Shown: positions 22,459-29,645 of the stretch, one piece after another
How positions within the stretch are numbered: the first letter of the stretch is position 1
How the letters are laid out: each line of letters opens with the position of its first letter
Origin: an uncultured Clostridium sp.
GTDB lineage: Bacteria > Bacillota > Clostridia > Oscillospirales > Butyricicoccaceae
Length of the DNA stretch: 43,978 nucleotides
Direction of reading: 5' to 3'
Assembly (NCBI GenBank): GCA_947427035.1
Contig: CANEGK010000019.1
Span: 1-43,978, forward strand
Position numbers and translations under genes: made by a program
Notes under the pieces: model-generated
The model's input: only the letters and a program-made list of their open reading frames with translations
Told to the model about the DNA's origin: nothing
The model's database searches: none

Positions 22459-23877
22459 ATGAAACGACACGGCAACCTGCACGCGCGGATCTGCGCGATT
22501 GAAAACCTGAGGGCGGCAGCCTACAACGCCGCCAAGGGTAAGCGCAACCGCCGCGAGGTGCGGGCATTTTTCGCCAACCTTGAGGCAGAACTGGAGGCGC
22601 TGCACACAGAGCTGAGCGCCGGAACGTACCGCACGAGCCCTTACGAAATCTTTGAGAAGATGGAGGGTAAGCGGCGCGTAATTTTCAAACTGCCATTCAG
22701 GGACCGCGTCGTGCACTGGGCGATAATGCAAGTGCTTGAGCCGATATGGACGCCACAGTTCACGGCCGACACACACGCCTGCATAAAGGGGCGCGGTATG
22801 CACTCGCTGCTGACGACGCTACGGGCAGACCTGAGGAACGACCCCGAGGGGACGGCGTACTGTCTTAAAATAGACGTGCGCAAGTTTTACCCGACCATAG
22901 ACCACGAGATATTAAAAGCCGTGGTAAGGCGTAAAATCAAGGACCCGGAGGTGCTGGCCCTGCTTGACGGAATAATCGACAGCGCGGAGGGCGTGCCAAT
23001 CGGCAATTACATTTCCCAATATCTTGCAAATCTCTACTTATCGGAACTCGACCACCTGCTTAAAGAGGTGGGCGGGGTGCGGTATTATTACCGCTATGCC
23101 GATGACATGGTATTACTTGCAGGCGACAAACCGACGCTACACGGCTGGCTGGTGCTAATTAACGACTGGCTGGAGACGGAGCGGCGGTTGAGCCTGAAAA
23201 GCAATTACCAGATTTTCCCGGTTGAGAGCCGGGGTATTGACTTTGTGGGGTATGTGACATTTCACACTCATTGTCTTGCCCGGAAAAAGAACAAAAAAGG
23301 GCTGTGCCGCGAGCTCGCGAAGCTGCGGCGGGCAGGAGTGCCGGAAGCGGAAATAATGCTGCTGACCGCGAGCCGTGCGGGCTTCATGAAACACTGCGAC
23401 AGCAAACACTTAATGAAAACTCTTGATATGAAAAATTTCAGTGACCTTGTGCCCCAGAGTGCGGGCAACCTGACAGGTACCAAGTACCACATCGACCAAA
23501 TCCTGAACCGCGAAATCCACCTTACAGGCTACAAGGTGGGGCCGTCAAAGTTCAACAGCGACCCGAGCCTCACGCTGCAATACTCAATATTCGAGCAGTT
23601 GACCGAGATAGGGCCGGACGGCCAGCCGCGCCCCGTAATCGACGACGAGGGGCAGCCGGTAATGGACTGGGTGGAGCATATCAGCTTCACGGGCAGCCAA
23701 GCGCTGATCCGGCAGCTTGGGGGTGTGGAGATAACGGAACCGGTCAGGGCTATGTTAATCAAACAACAAATCCCCGGCCCGGGCAAGCGGTGCTTTTACA
23801 AGTTTGTCAACGCGCCGGACCAAACACCGAAAGACAATGAACCAGACAGCAAGCTACAAGGAGCGAAAGACGTTTGA
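22459..23877 (+). CDS. DGR reverse transcriptase
   Basis: 472 residues. RT domains are clear: KRRVIFKLPFRDRVVHWAIM (motif 2-like), CLKIDVRKFYPTIDH (motif 3), GVPIGNYISQYLANLYL (motif 4) and YYYRYADDMVLL (motif 5, catalytic YADD). The 'IGNYISQ' form, with SQ in place of the usual QG, is characteristic of DGR and related RTs. It copies TR RNA with errors at adenines, and the cDNA replaces VR. About 150 residues after the RT core end in GKRCFYKFVNA, longer than minimal DGR RTs. It overlaps the next gene by 41 nt. Confidence 0.95.
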   Translation: MKRHGNLHARICAIENLRAAAYNAAKGKRNRREVRAFFANLEAELEALHTELSAGTYRTSPYEIFEKMEGKRRVIFKLPFRDRVVHWAIMQVLEPIWTPQFTADTHACIKGRGMHSLLTTLRADLRNDPEGTAYCLKIDVRKFYPTIDHEILKAVVRRKIKDPEVLALLDGIIDSAEGVPIGNYISQYLANLYLSELDHLLKEVGGVRYYYRYADDMVLLAGDKPTLHGWLVLINDWLETERRLSLKSNYQIFPVESRGIDFVGYVTFHTHCLARKKNKKGLCRELAKLRRAGVPEAEIMLLTASRAGFMKHCDSKHLMKTLDMKNFSDLVPQSAGNLTGTKYHIDQILNREIHLTGYKVGPSKFNSDPSLTLQYSIFEQLTEIGPDGQPRPVIDDEGQPVMDWVEHISFTGSQALIRQLGGVEITEPVRAMLIKQQIPGPGKRCFYKFVNAPDQTPKDNEPDSKLQGAKDV

Positions 23878-24205
23878 AATTTACGACAAGACCCACGCGC
23901 TGCTCTACCTGAACGAGCAGCCGGTGGAGATAACCGACGAGGAAAGCGGGGAGACAGTGCCCGGCTACTCATACACGGGCGACATGGCCGACGGCGGCAC
24001 GCTTGTGGAAGCGTCGGGCGTGACACCTGAGAACCGCCGCGACAAGTTCGTGGCCGGGCTTATCGGCAAGAGCTACGATATGGACGCACAGATCGCCGTG
24101 CTGGCAAACGGCAACGACACGCCGGAGCACGCCGCCGAGCTGGAGCAGTTCGCCCAGACACGCGCCGAGTGCAAAAAGGCCGTCGATGAAATGCTGAACC
24201 GATAA
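23837..24205 (+). CDS. Unknown protein following the reverse transcriptase
   Basis: 122 residues from ATG 23837; an upstream in-frame ATG at 23804 lies inside the RT gene and is less likely. It has a beta-type N-terminus (TFEIYDKTHALLYLNEQPVE), an extended middle with GDMADGGTLVEASG and a helical acidic C-terminus (HAAELEQFAQTRAECKKAVD). It does not look like Avd, which is a basic four-helix protein. Its position between RT and baseplate genes could mean a virion part or a chaperone for the variable protein. No family is recognised. Confidence 0.6.
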   Translation: MNQTASYKERKTFEIYDKTHALLYLNEQPVEITDEESGETVPGYSYTGDMADGGTLVEASGVTPENRRDKFVAGLIGKSYDMDAQIAVLANGNDTPEHAAELEQFAQTRAECKKAVDEMLNR

Positions 24206-24217
24206 AAGCGCGCGGCT

Positions 24218-25144
24218 ATGGCACGGACGATCGAGGAAATAAAACAGGATATGACGGCGCGCTTCATGCAAATGGAGGCCGTTAAATCTGCCTACGGGCT
24301 GGACGGCTCAAAGGGCTTTGACGACTGTTTCAGCCGTGCGAGTCTGGAGAGCGTTCTGTTCTGGGTATTCGCCGCGTGCGTGTGGGCACATGAAAAACTG
24401 TTTGACCTGCACCGCGCCGACGTGGAGGCGCGCATTGCCCTGCTGGAGCCCCACACATTGCGCTGGTATGTGAACAAAGCCAAGGCGTTCATGTGGGACC
24501 AGACCGGCAGCGTGAAACTCCAGCTAAAGCAGGACACAGACGTTTACGACCTCAGCGGCCTGACGGACACGAGCGAGGAGGCACTGGCAAAGTACCGCCC
24601 CGTAAAATATGCCGTGGCGACCGAGGATAACACGATTATTTACATCAAGGTTGCCCGGGAGGACGAGACGACCAAAAGCCCCGTAAAGCTGACCGAGGGT
24701 ATGCTCAGCGGTCTGCGCAGTTACCTGAACGAGATAAAGGACGCCGGGGTCTCCGTGGTGGTGCGTAATGAGGAAGCCGACGCGATGCAAATCTCGCTGC
24801 TGATATATTACAACCCCATGCTCCTGACCGTCTCCGGCGACACCGGCACACTGACCGACAACAGCGAGCCGATACCCGAGACAGTGCGGCAGGTAATCCA
24901 GAACCTACCATTTAACGGCACTTTCCGCAAAAGCGACCTGCTGGCCGCGTTGCAGGCTTTGCCGTGCGTGGAGGTGGCCGACATACGCAGCGTAAAGGTC
25001 AAGGCCGGAGACAAAGGAGAATGGCGCGAGGTTGAGGGCTACGACCGGCCATACAGCGGCTATTACAGCATTTTCGACAAAGTGACCGGGCGCGACCGGC
25101 TCACGGTAGAGTATAAACCTTATAGCTCCGTCGATGATGTTTGA
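24218..25144 (+). CDS. Baseplate assembly protein, gpJ-like (Mu gp47)
   Basis: 308 residues. The N-terminus MARTIEEIKQDMTARFMQ, the ASLESVLFWVFAACVWAHEK helix and the central strand block fit the gpJ wedge family. The C-terminal part has DNSEPIPETVRQVIQNLPF, then KSDLLAALQALPCVEVADI, a typical J-domain end. gpJ links the hub to the wedge and tail fibres. It overlaps the next gene by 11 nt, as in Mu 47-48. Confidence 0.8.
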   Translation: MARTIEEIKQDMTARFMQMEAVKSAYGLDGSKGFDDCFSRASLESVLFWVFAACVWAHEKLFDLHRADVEARIALLEPHTLRWYVNKAKAFMWDQTGSVKLQLKQDTDVYDLSGLTDTSEEALAKYRPVKYAVATEDNTIIYIKVAREDETTKSPVKLTEGMLSGLRSYLNEIKDAGVSVVVRNEEADAMQISLLIYYNPMLLTVSGDTGTLTDNSEPIPETVRQVIQNLPFNGTFRKSDLLAALQALPCVEVADIRSVKVKAGDKGEWREVEGYDRPYSGYYSIFDKVTGRDRLTVEYKPYSSVDDV

Positions 25145-25685
25145 AATTGATTTTAAGCGACTGGTCGCCCTGCTGCTTCCCACGGTGCTGCGCCGCCCGT
25201 TAATCTTCGGGCTGCTGCGCGCCGGAGTGGAAGCGGTGGAGAGAGTCAACAGCGAATTTAAGAGCGTGCGCGCCGGGCACGTTTTCAGGCTCACCCACAA
25301 CGGGCAGGTCTGTTATTTGCGCGGCGCGCTTAACGAGCGTTTCGGCCCGGGCTTCCGCATTTATGACATGCAGAGGGAGGGCGCGTGGCTCTATGCCGTT
25401 ACCGAGAGCGGAGAGGGTATCCCGGTGGCGGTGACAGAAGCCGGCAAGGGTGTGCCGGTCCTTTACAGTGAAAGCCGGTTGAACGAGGCACAAAACGACT
25501 TCGAGGTCTGCGTGCCGGCGCGATACTGGGAGAGGCTGGAGGAAATAAAAGCGATGGTGGATAGCTACAAACTTGTTACCAAGCGGGCGCATTACCGAAA
25601 GATAAGCAACCCCGTGATTGTGACAGGCTGGAGCCGTAACGACATGATAGCAACACTTCAACCTATCTACCTACTTAAAAAATGA
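25134..25685 (+). CDS. Tail protein I-like (Mu gp48) baseplate protein
   Basis: 183 residues starting at the tandem ATG-ATG (25134 or 25137). The N-terminus has LVALLLPTVLRRPLIFGLLR and a beta-rich middle with VCYLRGALNERFGPGFRIYD. In Bacteroidetes Mu-like phages this gene follows gpJ and takes the place of gpI, which connects the wedge to fibres. The assignment is by layout. It overlaps gpJ by 11 nt and the next gene by 4 nt. Confidence 0.65.
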   Translation: MMFEIDFKRLVALLLPTVLRRPLIFGLLRAGVEAVERVNSEFKSVRAGHVFRLTHNGQVCYLRGALNERFGPGFRIYDMQREGAWLYAVTESGEGIPVAVTEAGKGVPVLYSESRLNEAQNDFEVCVPARYWERLEEIKAMVDSYKLVTKRAHYRKISNPVIVTGWSRNDMIATLQPIYLLKK

Positions 25686-27034
25686 AAACAGCGAACTACA
25701 CCGGCACCCAGACCGCCACGGGCGGCAATGGCAAATATCCGCTTTCAACCGAGACGCTGGACTTCATACAGGAACAAATCCACCTGCTTGAAGCTCTGGC
25801 CGGGATTGGCGGCACTAACTACATACTGCGCCTCCCCGGCAACGGTCTGGACGGGGTGGCTGTAATCTATCACGACCCCAAGACCGACACCACAGCGCGC
25901 AAGGGAGAAACGGAGCTGCTTTATATCGCGGCCGCTCCCGCATACAGTGCCACGATGAAATATCTGACCGTAAAGACAACGGCGGAGACTGTCACGGCCG
26001 ACGGTGAAAAATACCTCGAGGCGCGAGTGCTGAGGACCGCGCAGTTCTCAGCCAAAGCGGTTGCCGGTGCCGAGAATTACGCCCTCAGCAGCTTTGCAAA
26101 TATCACAGGCAGCACCTTTGCCGCGTTCCCGACAAACGCCGCTCTTGCCGCCCAATTAAAGAACGTAGGACCGACCGTGTTAACATACCTGAAGGACATA
26201 CTGGCCGAGAAGCTGACCGCCAAGACGCAAAAGGGAGTGACCCGGGAGCAACTGGATAAACTCAAAACCGCGTGCGTTTTGTCCTGTGTTGACAGTTACG
26301 CATTTTTCGGCATGACAGCCTACACGGTGGTAGTGACCGAGCAGGGCAGCAGCATGGTGCGGCAGGAGATAATCCAAGGACAAGACCAGCGCTATGTGCG
26401 CACGTTCAGCGGCGGGGCATGGGGCGCGTGGGTGCAACAGCTTGAAACGGCCATGCACTTAGACGTTAAAATCGTTGGCAGCACGGTTTATTTGCGTCAC
26501 GGCGCTTTGCCTGACGACTGCGATATTGTCCTGTTGCGTAAAAAGAAGCGCAGCGCGCGGCGCGCGACCGGTGGCCCTAACTCATACGCCAAGAACCGGG
26601 GCAAGGTCAAGAAGCGCCAGCCAAAGCGGCAGTATGTGCATTTTAAGGGTATCAAGCTGAGCAAGGGCGAGCCCGGCAAATGGTATGTGCCTAAATGCGT
26701 GGCTGTGACCGACAGGGCGAAAGACGGCAACCTCATAGGCAAGGAAATGCCGACGCTGTGCGCGTCGCTGTTCTATGTCGGAGCCGACGGCATGAACCGC
26801 GTGCAGGGGGTCCGCAAAAAATTGATCCTGAAAAGCACCACCAACAAAAAGGGCACGGCACACCGGGCATTTGTTCCCATTGGGGTACAGATAGCACGAC
26901 TAAAGCCCACGGGTGGAAAGGACAGCGGCGGCGAGATTGTGCGCATGAAATACCGCGTAAGTCAGGAGGGACACCGCGACCCCAAGACCAAGAAAATAAC
27001 GTATAGCTGGCGCCGGACATTCTCGCAGGACTGA
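25682..27034 (+). CDS. Tail fibre / distal baseplate protein
   Basis: 450 residues. The N-terminal 70 residues (YPLSTETLDFIQEQIHLLEA) resemble the baseplate-binding part of Bacteroidetes phage fibre proteins. The middle is Ala-rich with MKYLTVKTTAETVTADGE and FSGGAWGAWVQQLETAMH, the latter like a fibre 'GxWGxW' head. The last third is basic (LLRKKKRSARRATGG, RGKVKKRQPKRQYVHFKGIK) and unusual for a fibre tip. It ends the rightward late operon before the hairpin at 27046. The role is inferred from position. Confidence 0.65.
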   Translation: MKTANYTGTQTATGGNGKYPLSTETLDFIQEQIHLLEALAGIGGTNYILRLPGNGLDGVAVIYHDPKTDTTARKGETELLYIAAAPAYSATMKYLTVKTTAETVTADGEKYLEARVLRTAQFSAKAVAGAENYALSSFANITGSTFAAFPTNAALAAQLKNVGPTVLTYLKDILAEKLTAKTQKGVTREQLDKLKTACVLSCVDSYAFFGMTAYTVVVTEQGSSMVRQEIIQGQDQRYVRTFSGGAWGAWVQQLETAMHLDVKIVGSTVYLRHGALPDDCDIVLLRKKKRSARRATGGPNSYAKNRGKVKKRQPKRQYVHFKGIKLSKGEPGKWYVPKCVAVTDRAKDGNLIGKEMPTLCASLFYVGADGMNRVQGVRKKLILKSTTNKKGTAHRAFVPIGVQIARLKPTGGKDSGGEIVRMKYRVSQEGHRDPKTKKITYSWRRTFSQD

Positions 27035-27040
27035 GGACAT

Positions 27041-27069
27041 AAAAAAAGTGGGGTTGAAAAACTCCACTT
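27041..27069 (-). terminator. Hairpin with GAAA loop and minus-strand U-tract
   Basis: AAGTGGGGTT (27046-27055), loop GAAA, AACTCCACTT (27060-27069): a 10-bp stem with one G-T pair. Seven A precede it on the plus strand, so minus-strand RNA would have U7 after the stem. It can also slow the rightward late transcript. Confidence 0.65.
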
Positions 27070-27402
27070 ATGGTCCCCGCGGTCGAAACACATTGTACGC
27101 ACATCAAGGACAGGTTAAATTAAAACTGTCGTAATCTGTTCAATATCGGTCGGTGGCAGCTCCGGCCACGCGGAAGAGAACAGAAAAGCAAAGGGACCTA
27201 AATGATGCTCAGCACCCCATTCAGGAGGGTACGTTGGTTGCAAATGTCGAAAGTCCCCAAAATCGCAGGGACTTGAACGTCGCCTCAGCTAACAAACACT
27301 TTTCATAACGGGAACGAGTAAAACGGTGCATTTCGGGCTACTAACGGATTTTTACAGATTTTCTAACTGGGTCAAGATTTAACGTCATTCCGGGAACACC
27401 GC
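27046..27402 (-). ncRNA. Candidate minus-strand noncoding RNA, about 350 nt
   Basis: The stretch has no credible protein gene. On the minus strand a promoter (TTG at 27432-27430, 20 nt, TAACTTTG 27409-27402) is followed about 330 nt later by an intrinsic terminator (27069-27041). Within it AAGTCCC/GGGACTT (near 27250-27273) forms a stem. Only tiny ORFs of 14-15 codons are present. I recognise no known RNA family. Confidence 0.45.
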
Positions 27403-27432
27403 AAAGTTAATACTTTTTTTTGAAACAACCAA
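27402..27432 (-). promoter_or_regulatory. Minus-strand promoter of the candidate RNA
   Basis: TTG (27432-27430), 20 nt, TAACTTTG (27409-27402), read on the minus strand, fit the Bacteroidetes consensus. A matching element (ATTG, TAACTTTG) precedes the second candidate RNA at 28431-28462. Confidence 0.55.
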
Positions 27433-27455
27433 TTAAATACGAGGCATTATGCTGA

Positions 27456-28280
27456 ATGTGTAGGAACTACAAGTGCGCGCCGCTTCCGTTCATGGGGCAA
27501 AAGCGCTATTTTCTGCGGGACTTTACCGAGGTCCTGCAACAGGTGGAGGGAGAGATTGACACAGTGGTCGACCTTTTCGGCGGCTCCGGACTGCTGAGCC
27601 ATACGGCAAAGCGGGTTTTGCCGGGGTGTAGGGTCGTTTATAACGACTTCGACCGCTATATTGACAGGCTGGCAGCCGTTGACACCACTAACGAAATTTT
27701 AGGGGTGATTAAACAGCGTTTAACCGACCTTGAAGCAAACAAGCGGCTATCTGAACAGGAACGCGCCGACGTGCTGGCGATAGTCGAGGACTACACGCGG
27801 CGCGGCTACGTGGATATTATGACAATAGGCCGTAATGTGCTTTTCTCTGGCAAGTGGGTAACATCATTTGAGGAATTGACAAAGCACACCATGTATAACC
27901 GCGTAAGACCGGGGCTGTATGAGGCTGCGGGCTATCTGGACGGGCTGGAGGTGGAACACATGGACTACCGCGAATTATTCGAGCGTGAGCGAGGCAACAG
28001 CCGCGCGCTGTTCGTGCTGGATCCGCCGTATCTTACGACCGAGTGCGGCATGTATCAAAATTATTGGCGGCTGACCGACTATCTGGACGTGCTGCGCCTG
28101 CTGGACGGCACAAAGTGGGTTTATTTCACTTCTGACAAGAGCCAGATTGTGGAGCTGTGCAAATGGCTTGGCGACAACTTCGGCGAGTCTGCGCCAATGT
28201 ATGGCGCCACAGTGAGGCAGCGCACAAACACCCTGAACTATCAAGCCCAATTTAATGACATGATGATAACACGACTCTGA
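27456..28280 (+). CDS. DNA adenine-N6 methyltransferase (D12 class)
   Basis: 274 residues. The N-terminus has PLPFMGQKRYFLRDF, a variant of the 'P..GgK' AdoMet loop, then VDLFGGSGLLSHTAKRV (motif I) and, near residue 190, LFVLDPPYLTTE, the catalytic DPPY motif. The end TNTLNYQAQFNDMMITR is usual for Dam-like phage enzymes. It probably protects phage DNA from restriction, a late-region role comparable with Mu Mom, though the chemistry differs. The start ATG 27456 has the GCTGAATG context; an upstream ATG at 27449 gives only MLNV. Confidence 0.9.
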   Translation: MCRNYKCAPLPFMGQKRYFLRDFTEVLQQVEGEIDTVVDLFGGSGLLSHTAKRVLPGCRVVYNDFDRYIDRLAAVDTTNEILGVIKQRLTDLEANKRLSEQERADVLAIVEDYTRRGYVDIMTIGRNVLFSGKWVTSFEELTKHTMYNRVRPGLYEAAGYLDGLEVEHMDYRELFERERGNSRALFVLDPPYLTTECGMYQNYWRLTDYLDVLRLLDGTKWVYFTSDKSQIVELCKWLGDNFGESAPMYGATVRQRTNTLNYQAQFNDMMITRL

Positions 28281-28305
28281 CCGACCCACCAAGCGCGGAG
28301 GCATA

Positions 28306-28426
28306 GAAAAAGCCCCCGGCTTCATTTGCAGTTTTCCTACGACATACAAACGACACCCAAAGGGAGAAAGCCGGGGGCAAAATGCCTTTGACTTCCCTTT
28401 GGGCGTCGTTGTTATGTGTCGTAGGA
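28306..28426 (-). ncRNA. Candidate minus-strand small RNA with interleaved stems
   Basis: Two inverted repeats interleave: A (28312-28322) with A' (28368-28378), GCCCCCGGCTT/AAGCCGGGGGC; and B (28336-28365) with B' (28394-28425), about 25 of 30 pairs. On the minus strand a promoter ends at 28431, the transcript would start at B', and A'/A is followed by U5 (28310-28306). Order B'-A'-B-A gives either a pseudoknot or two exclusive folds. No known family is recognised. Confidence 0.5.
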
Positions 28427-28430
28427 GTTG

Positions 28431-28462
28431 CAAAGTTAATAATTTTATGCTGAATGACCCAA
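28431..28462 (-). promoter_or_regulatory. Minus-strand promoter of the interleaved-stem RNA
   Basis: On the minus strand TTG (28462-28460), 21 nt, TAACTTTG (28438-28431). It overlaps the start of the plus-strand HTH gene at 28454, so transcription of the two may interfere. Confidence 0.5.
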
Positions 28463-28696
28463 TATGAAGCGTTAAAACTGAGTGGCAAACTGATTGAACG
28501 GCTTGAAGCCGTCGGAGTGAGGCCGAGCGATCACAAATATTTGCGCCTGTTCGAGGACTGGCGCGAAGCAAAGCAGAGGGGCGAAAAAGTGGCTTATGTG
28601 GTCGCTTGTCTGGCCGACAAATACGGAGTAAGCGAGCGGACTGTTTACGATGTTGTAAAGCGTCTGGAAAGCGACTGCAAAAGCGTTTCAGTATGA
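28454..28696 (+). CDS. Small helix-turn-helix protein
   Basis: 80 residues. N-terminal helix YEALKLSGKLIERLEAVG, then KYLRLFEDWREAKQRGEK, and the C-terminal HTH VVACLADKYGVSERTVYDVV. This layout recalls the Mor/C activator C-terminal domain or a small phage DNA-binding protein. As it lies at the far end of the late module, control of late or modification genes is plausible. It starts in the GCTGAATG context and lies beside the candidate RNA promoter, which may be its target; that is inference. Confidence 0.7.
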   Translation: MTQYEALKLSGKLIERLEAVGVRPSDHKYLRLFEDWREAKQRGEKVAYVVACLADKYGVSERTVYDVVKRLESDCKSVSV

Positions 28697-28748
28697 AGCA
28701 GCGGAGAAATGCCCCAGAACTCACAGAAACGGCCTAATTTCGCGCTGA

Positions 28749-29393
28749 ATGAACAGAAATAAGTATTATGCTATGCTCGGCAAGATATTGCAGCACGGCA
28801 AACGACAGAGCAATAAAAAGGGTGATATAATTTATTTGCTCAATGAGCAGCTCCATTTGTCGCCTTGTGACCTGCTGGAGATTTTCGAGGGTCACAATAT
28901 AGCGCGCAAGAAGCTGCGCAATGAACTTAGCCTCTTTATGGCCGGAGAAAGAGACCTGACAAAGTACAGAGAAGCCGGGATAAATTGGTGGGATTATTGC
29001 GGCCAAATTCTCATTAACAGTTATCCAACCTATTTTGAGAAATTGCCGGCTTTGATTGAGCAAATCAACAGGGAGAAGCGAAGCAGCAAAAATTATGTGC
29101 TGTTTCTGGGCTCAACAGGAGCGGAGACAAACCAAGCGCCTTGTTTAAGCCTCATTCAATTTCAGCTCGAGGACGGCGAATTGGTTTTGTCAGCTTACCA
29201 GAGAAGCAGCGACGCAAATTTGGGTTTGCCTGCTGACATTTACCATTTATATCTGATAGCGCGACAAATTGACGCTCCATTAAAATCTATCACGTTGAAC
29301 CTTGGAAATGTTCACATTTACGCCAACAACGTAGAGAGAACGCGCGAACTTTTGGCCGGAAATGAAGCTGTGAGGTTTGACCTGAATGTCTGA
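28749..29393 (+). CDS. Thymidylate-synthase-superfamily protein, possible dCMP/dUMP hydroxymethylase
   Basis: 214 residues, shorter than ThyA (about 264). TS landmarks are visible: LRNELSLFMAGERDLTKY, INWWDYCG, a Cys in NQAPCLSLIQF at the position of the catalytic 'PPCH', then YQRSSDANLGLPADIYHLYL and NVHIYANNVERT. The canonical 'GLPFNIA' Asn reads Asp here (LGLPADI). Asp at this site in T4 dCMP hydroxymethylase favours cytosine nucleotides. His after the Cys is Leu (APCL). It could make a modified pyrimidine for phage DNA. The fold is confident; the substrate is inferred. Confidence 0.7.
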   Translation: MNRNKYYAMLGKILQHGKRQSNKKGDIIYLLNEQLHLSPCDLLEIFEGHNIARKKLRNELSLFMAGERDLTKYREAGINWWDYCGQILINSYPTYFEKLPALIEQINREKRSSKNYVLFLGSTGAETNQAPCLSLIQFQLEDGELVLSAYQRSSDANLGLPADIYHLYLIARQIDAPLKSITLNLGNVHIYANNVERTRELLAGNEAVRFDLNV

Positions 29394-29450
29394 AAAGAAA
29401 GAGTAAACGAGGCCAATTTAATTACTTCAAAGTTACAAAATTCTGCTGAC

Positions 29451-29597
29451 ATGAGCAAGAAAAACAGCAGAAAAATAACGCCGATTTTAAGCCTGTTTGA
29501 ATGGCTTTTAATCGGCGTTAAAATGATGTTTAAGCGGTCGAAAGAGCAAGAGAAAAAAGGAAGCGAAAAAAGAGAAGATTTGCTCGTTTCGTTTTAG
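29451..29597 (+). CDS. 48-residue basic ORF near the phage right end
   Basis: ATG 29451 to TAG 29597: an amphipathic helix (PILSLFEWLLIGVKMMF) followed by a Lys/Glu-rich tail (KRSKEQEKKGSEKREDLL). Its 5' half contains a 17-bp near-perfect inverted repeat (29477-29493 with 29503-29519, two mismatches, 9-nt loop), so the stretch may be kept for its structure rather than its peptide. No family is recognised. Coding status is uncertain. Confidence 0.35.
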   Translation: MSKKNSRKITPILSLFEWLLIGVKMMFKRSKEQEKKGSEKREDLLVSF

Positions 29598-29634
29598 AAT
29601 TGTGCACGTTTCGTTTTCGCGATTATATACGGCA
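29585..29634. mobile_element. Probable right end of the Mu-like prophage
   Basis: Direct repeats CGTTTCGTTTT at 29585-29595 and 29609-29619 (inverse ACGAAACG) are 24 bp apart. Read inward from 29634 the end would start TGCCGTATATAATCGCGAAA, with the terminal TG of Mu-type ends. ACGAAA/CGCGAAA blocks also occur in Mu end sites. Conjugative-element DNA begins at 29646 at the latest. The exact base is not proven, and the left end is outside the window. Confidence 0.45.
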
Positions 29635-29645
29635 TGACATTTTAG

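Noticed and set aside
23804..23836. Upstream ATG for the gene after RT
   Set aside because: It lies within the RT coding region and adds a basic peptide without support. ATG 23837 has an A-rich leader like its neighbours.
29416..29445. TAACTTTG on the minus strand near 29430, a possible third minus-strand promoter
   Set aside because: It would run antisense into the TS-like gene with a poorly spaced -33, and no matching terminator was found.
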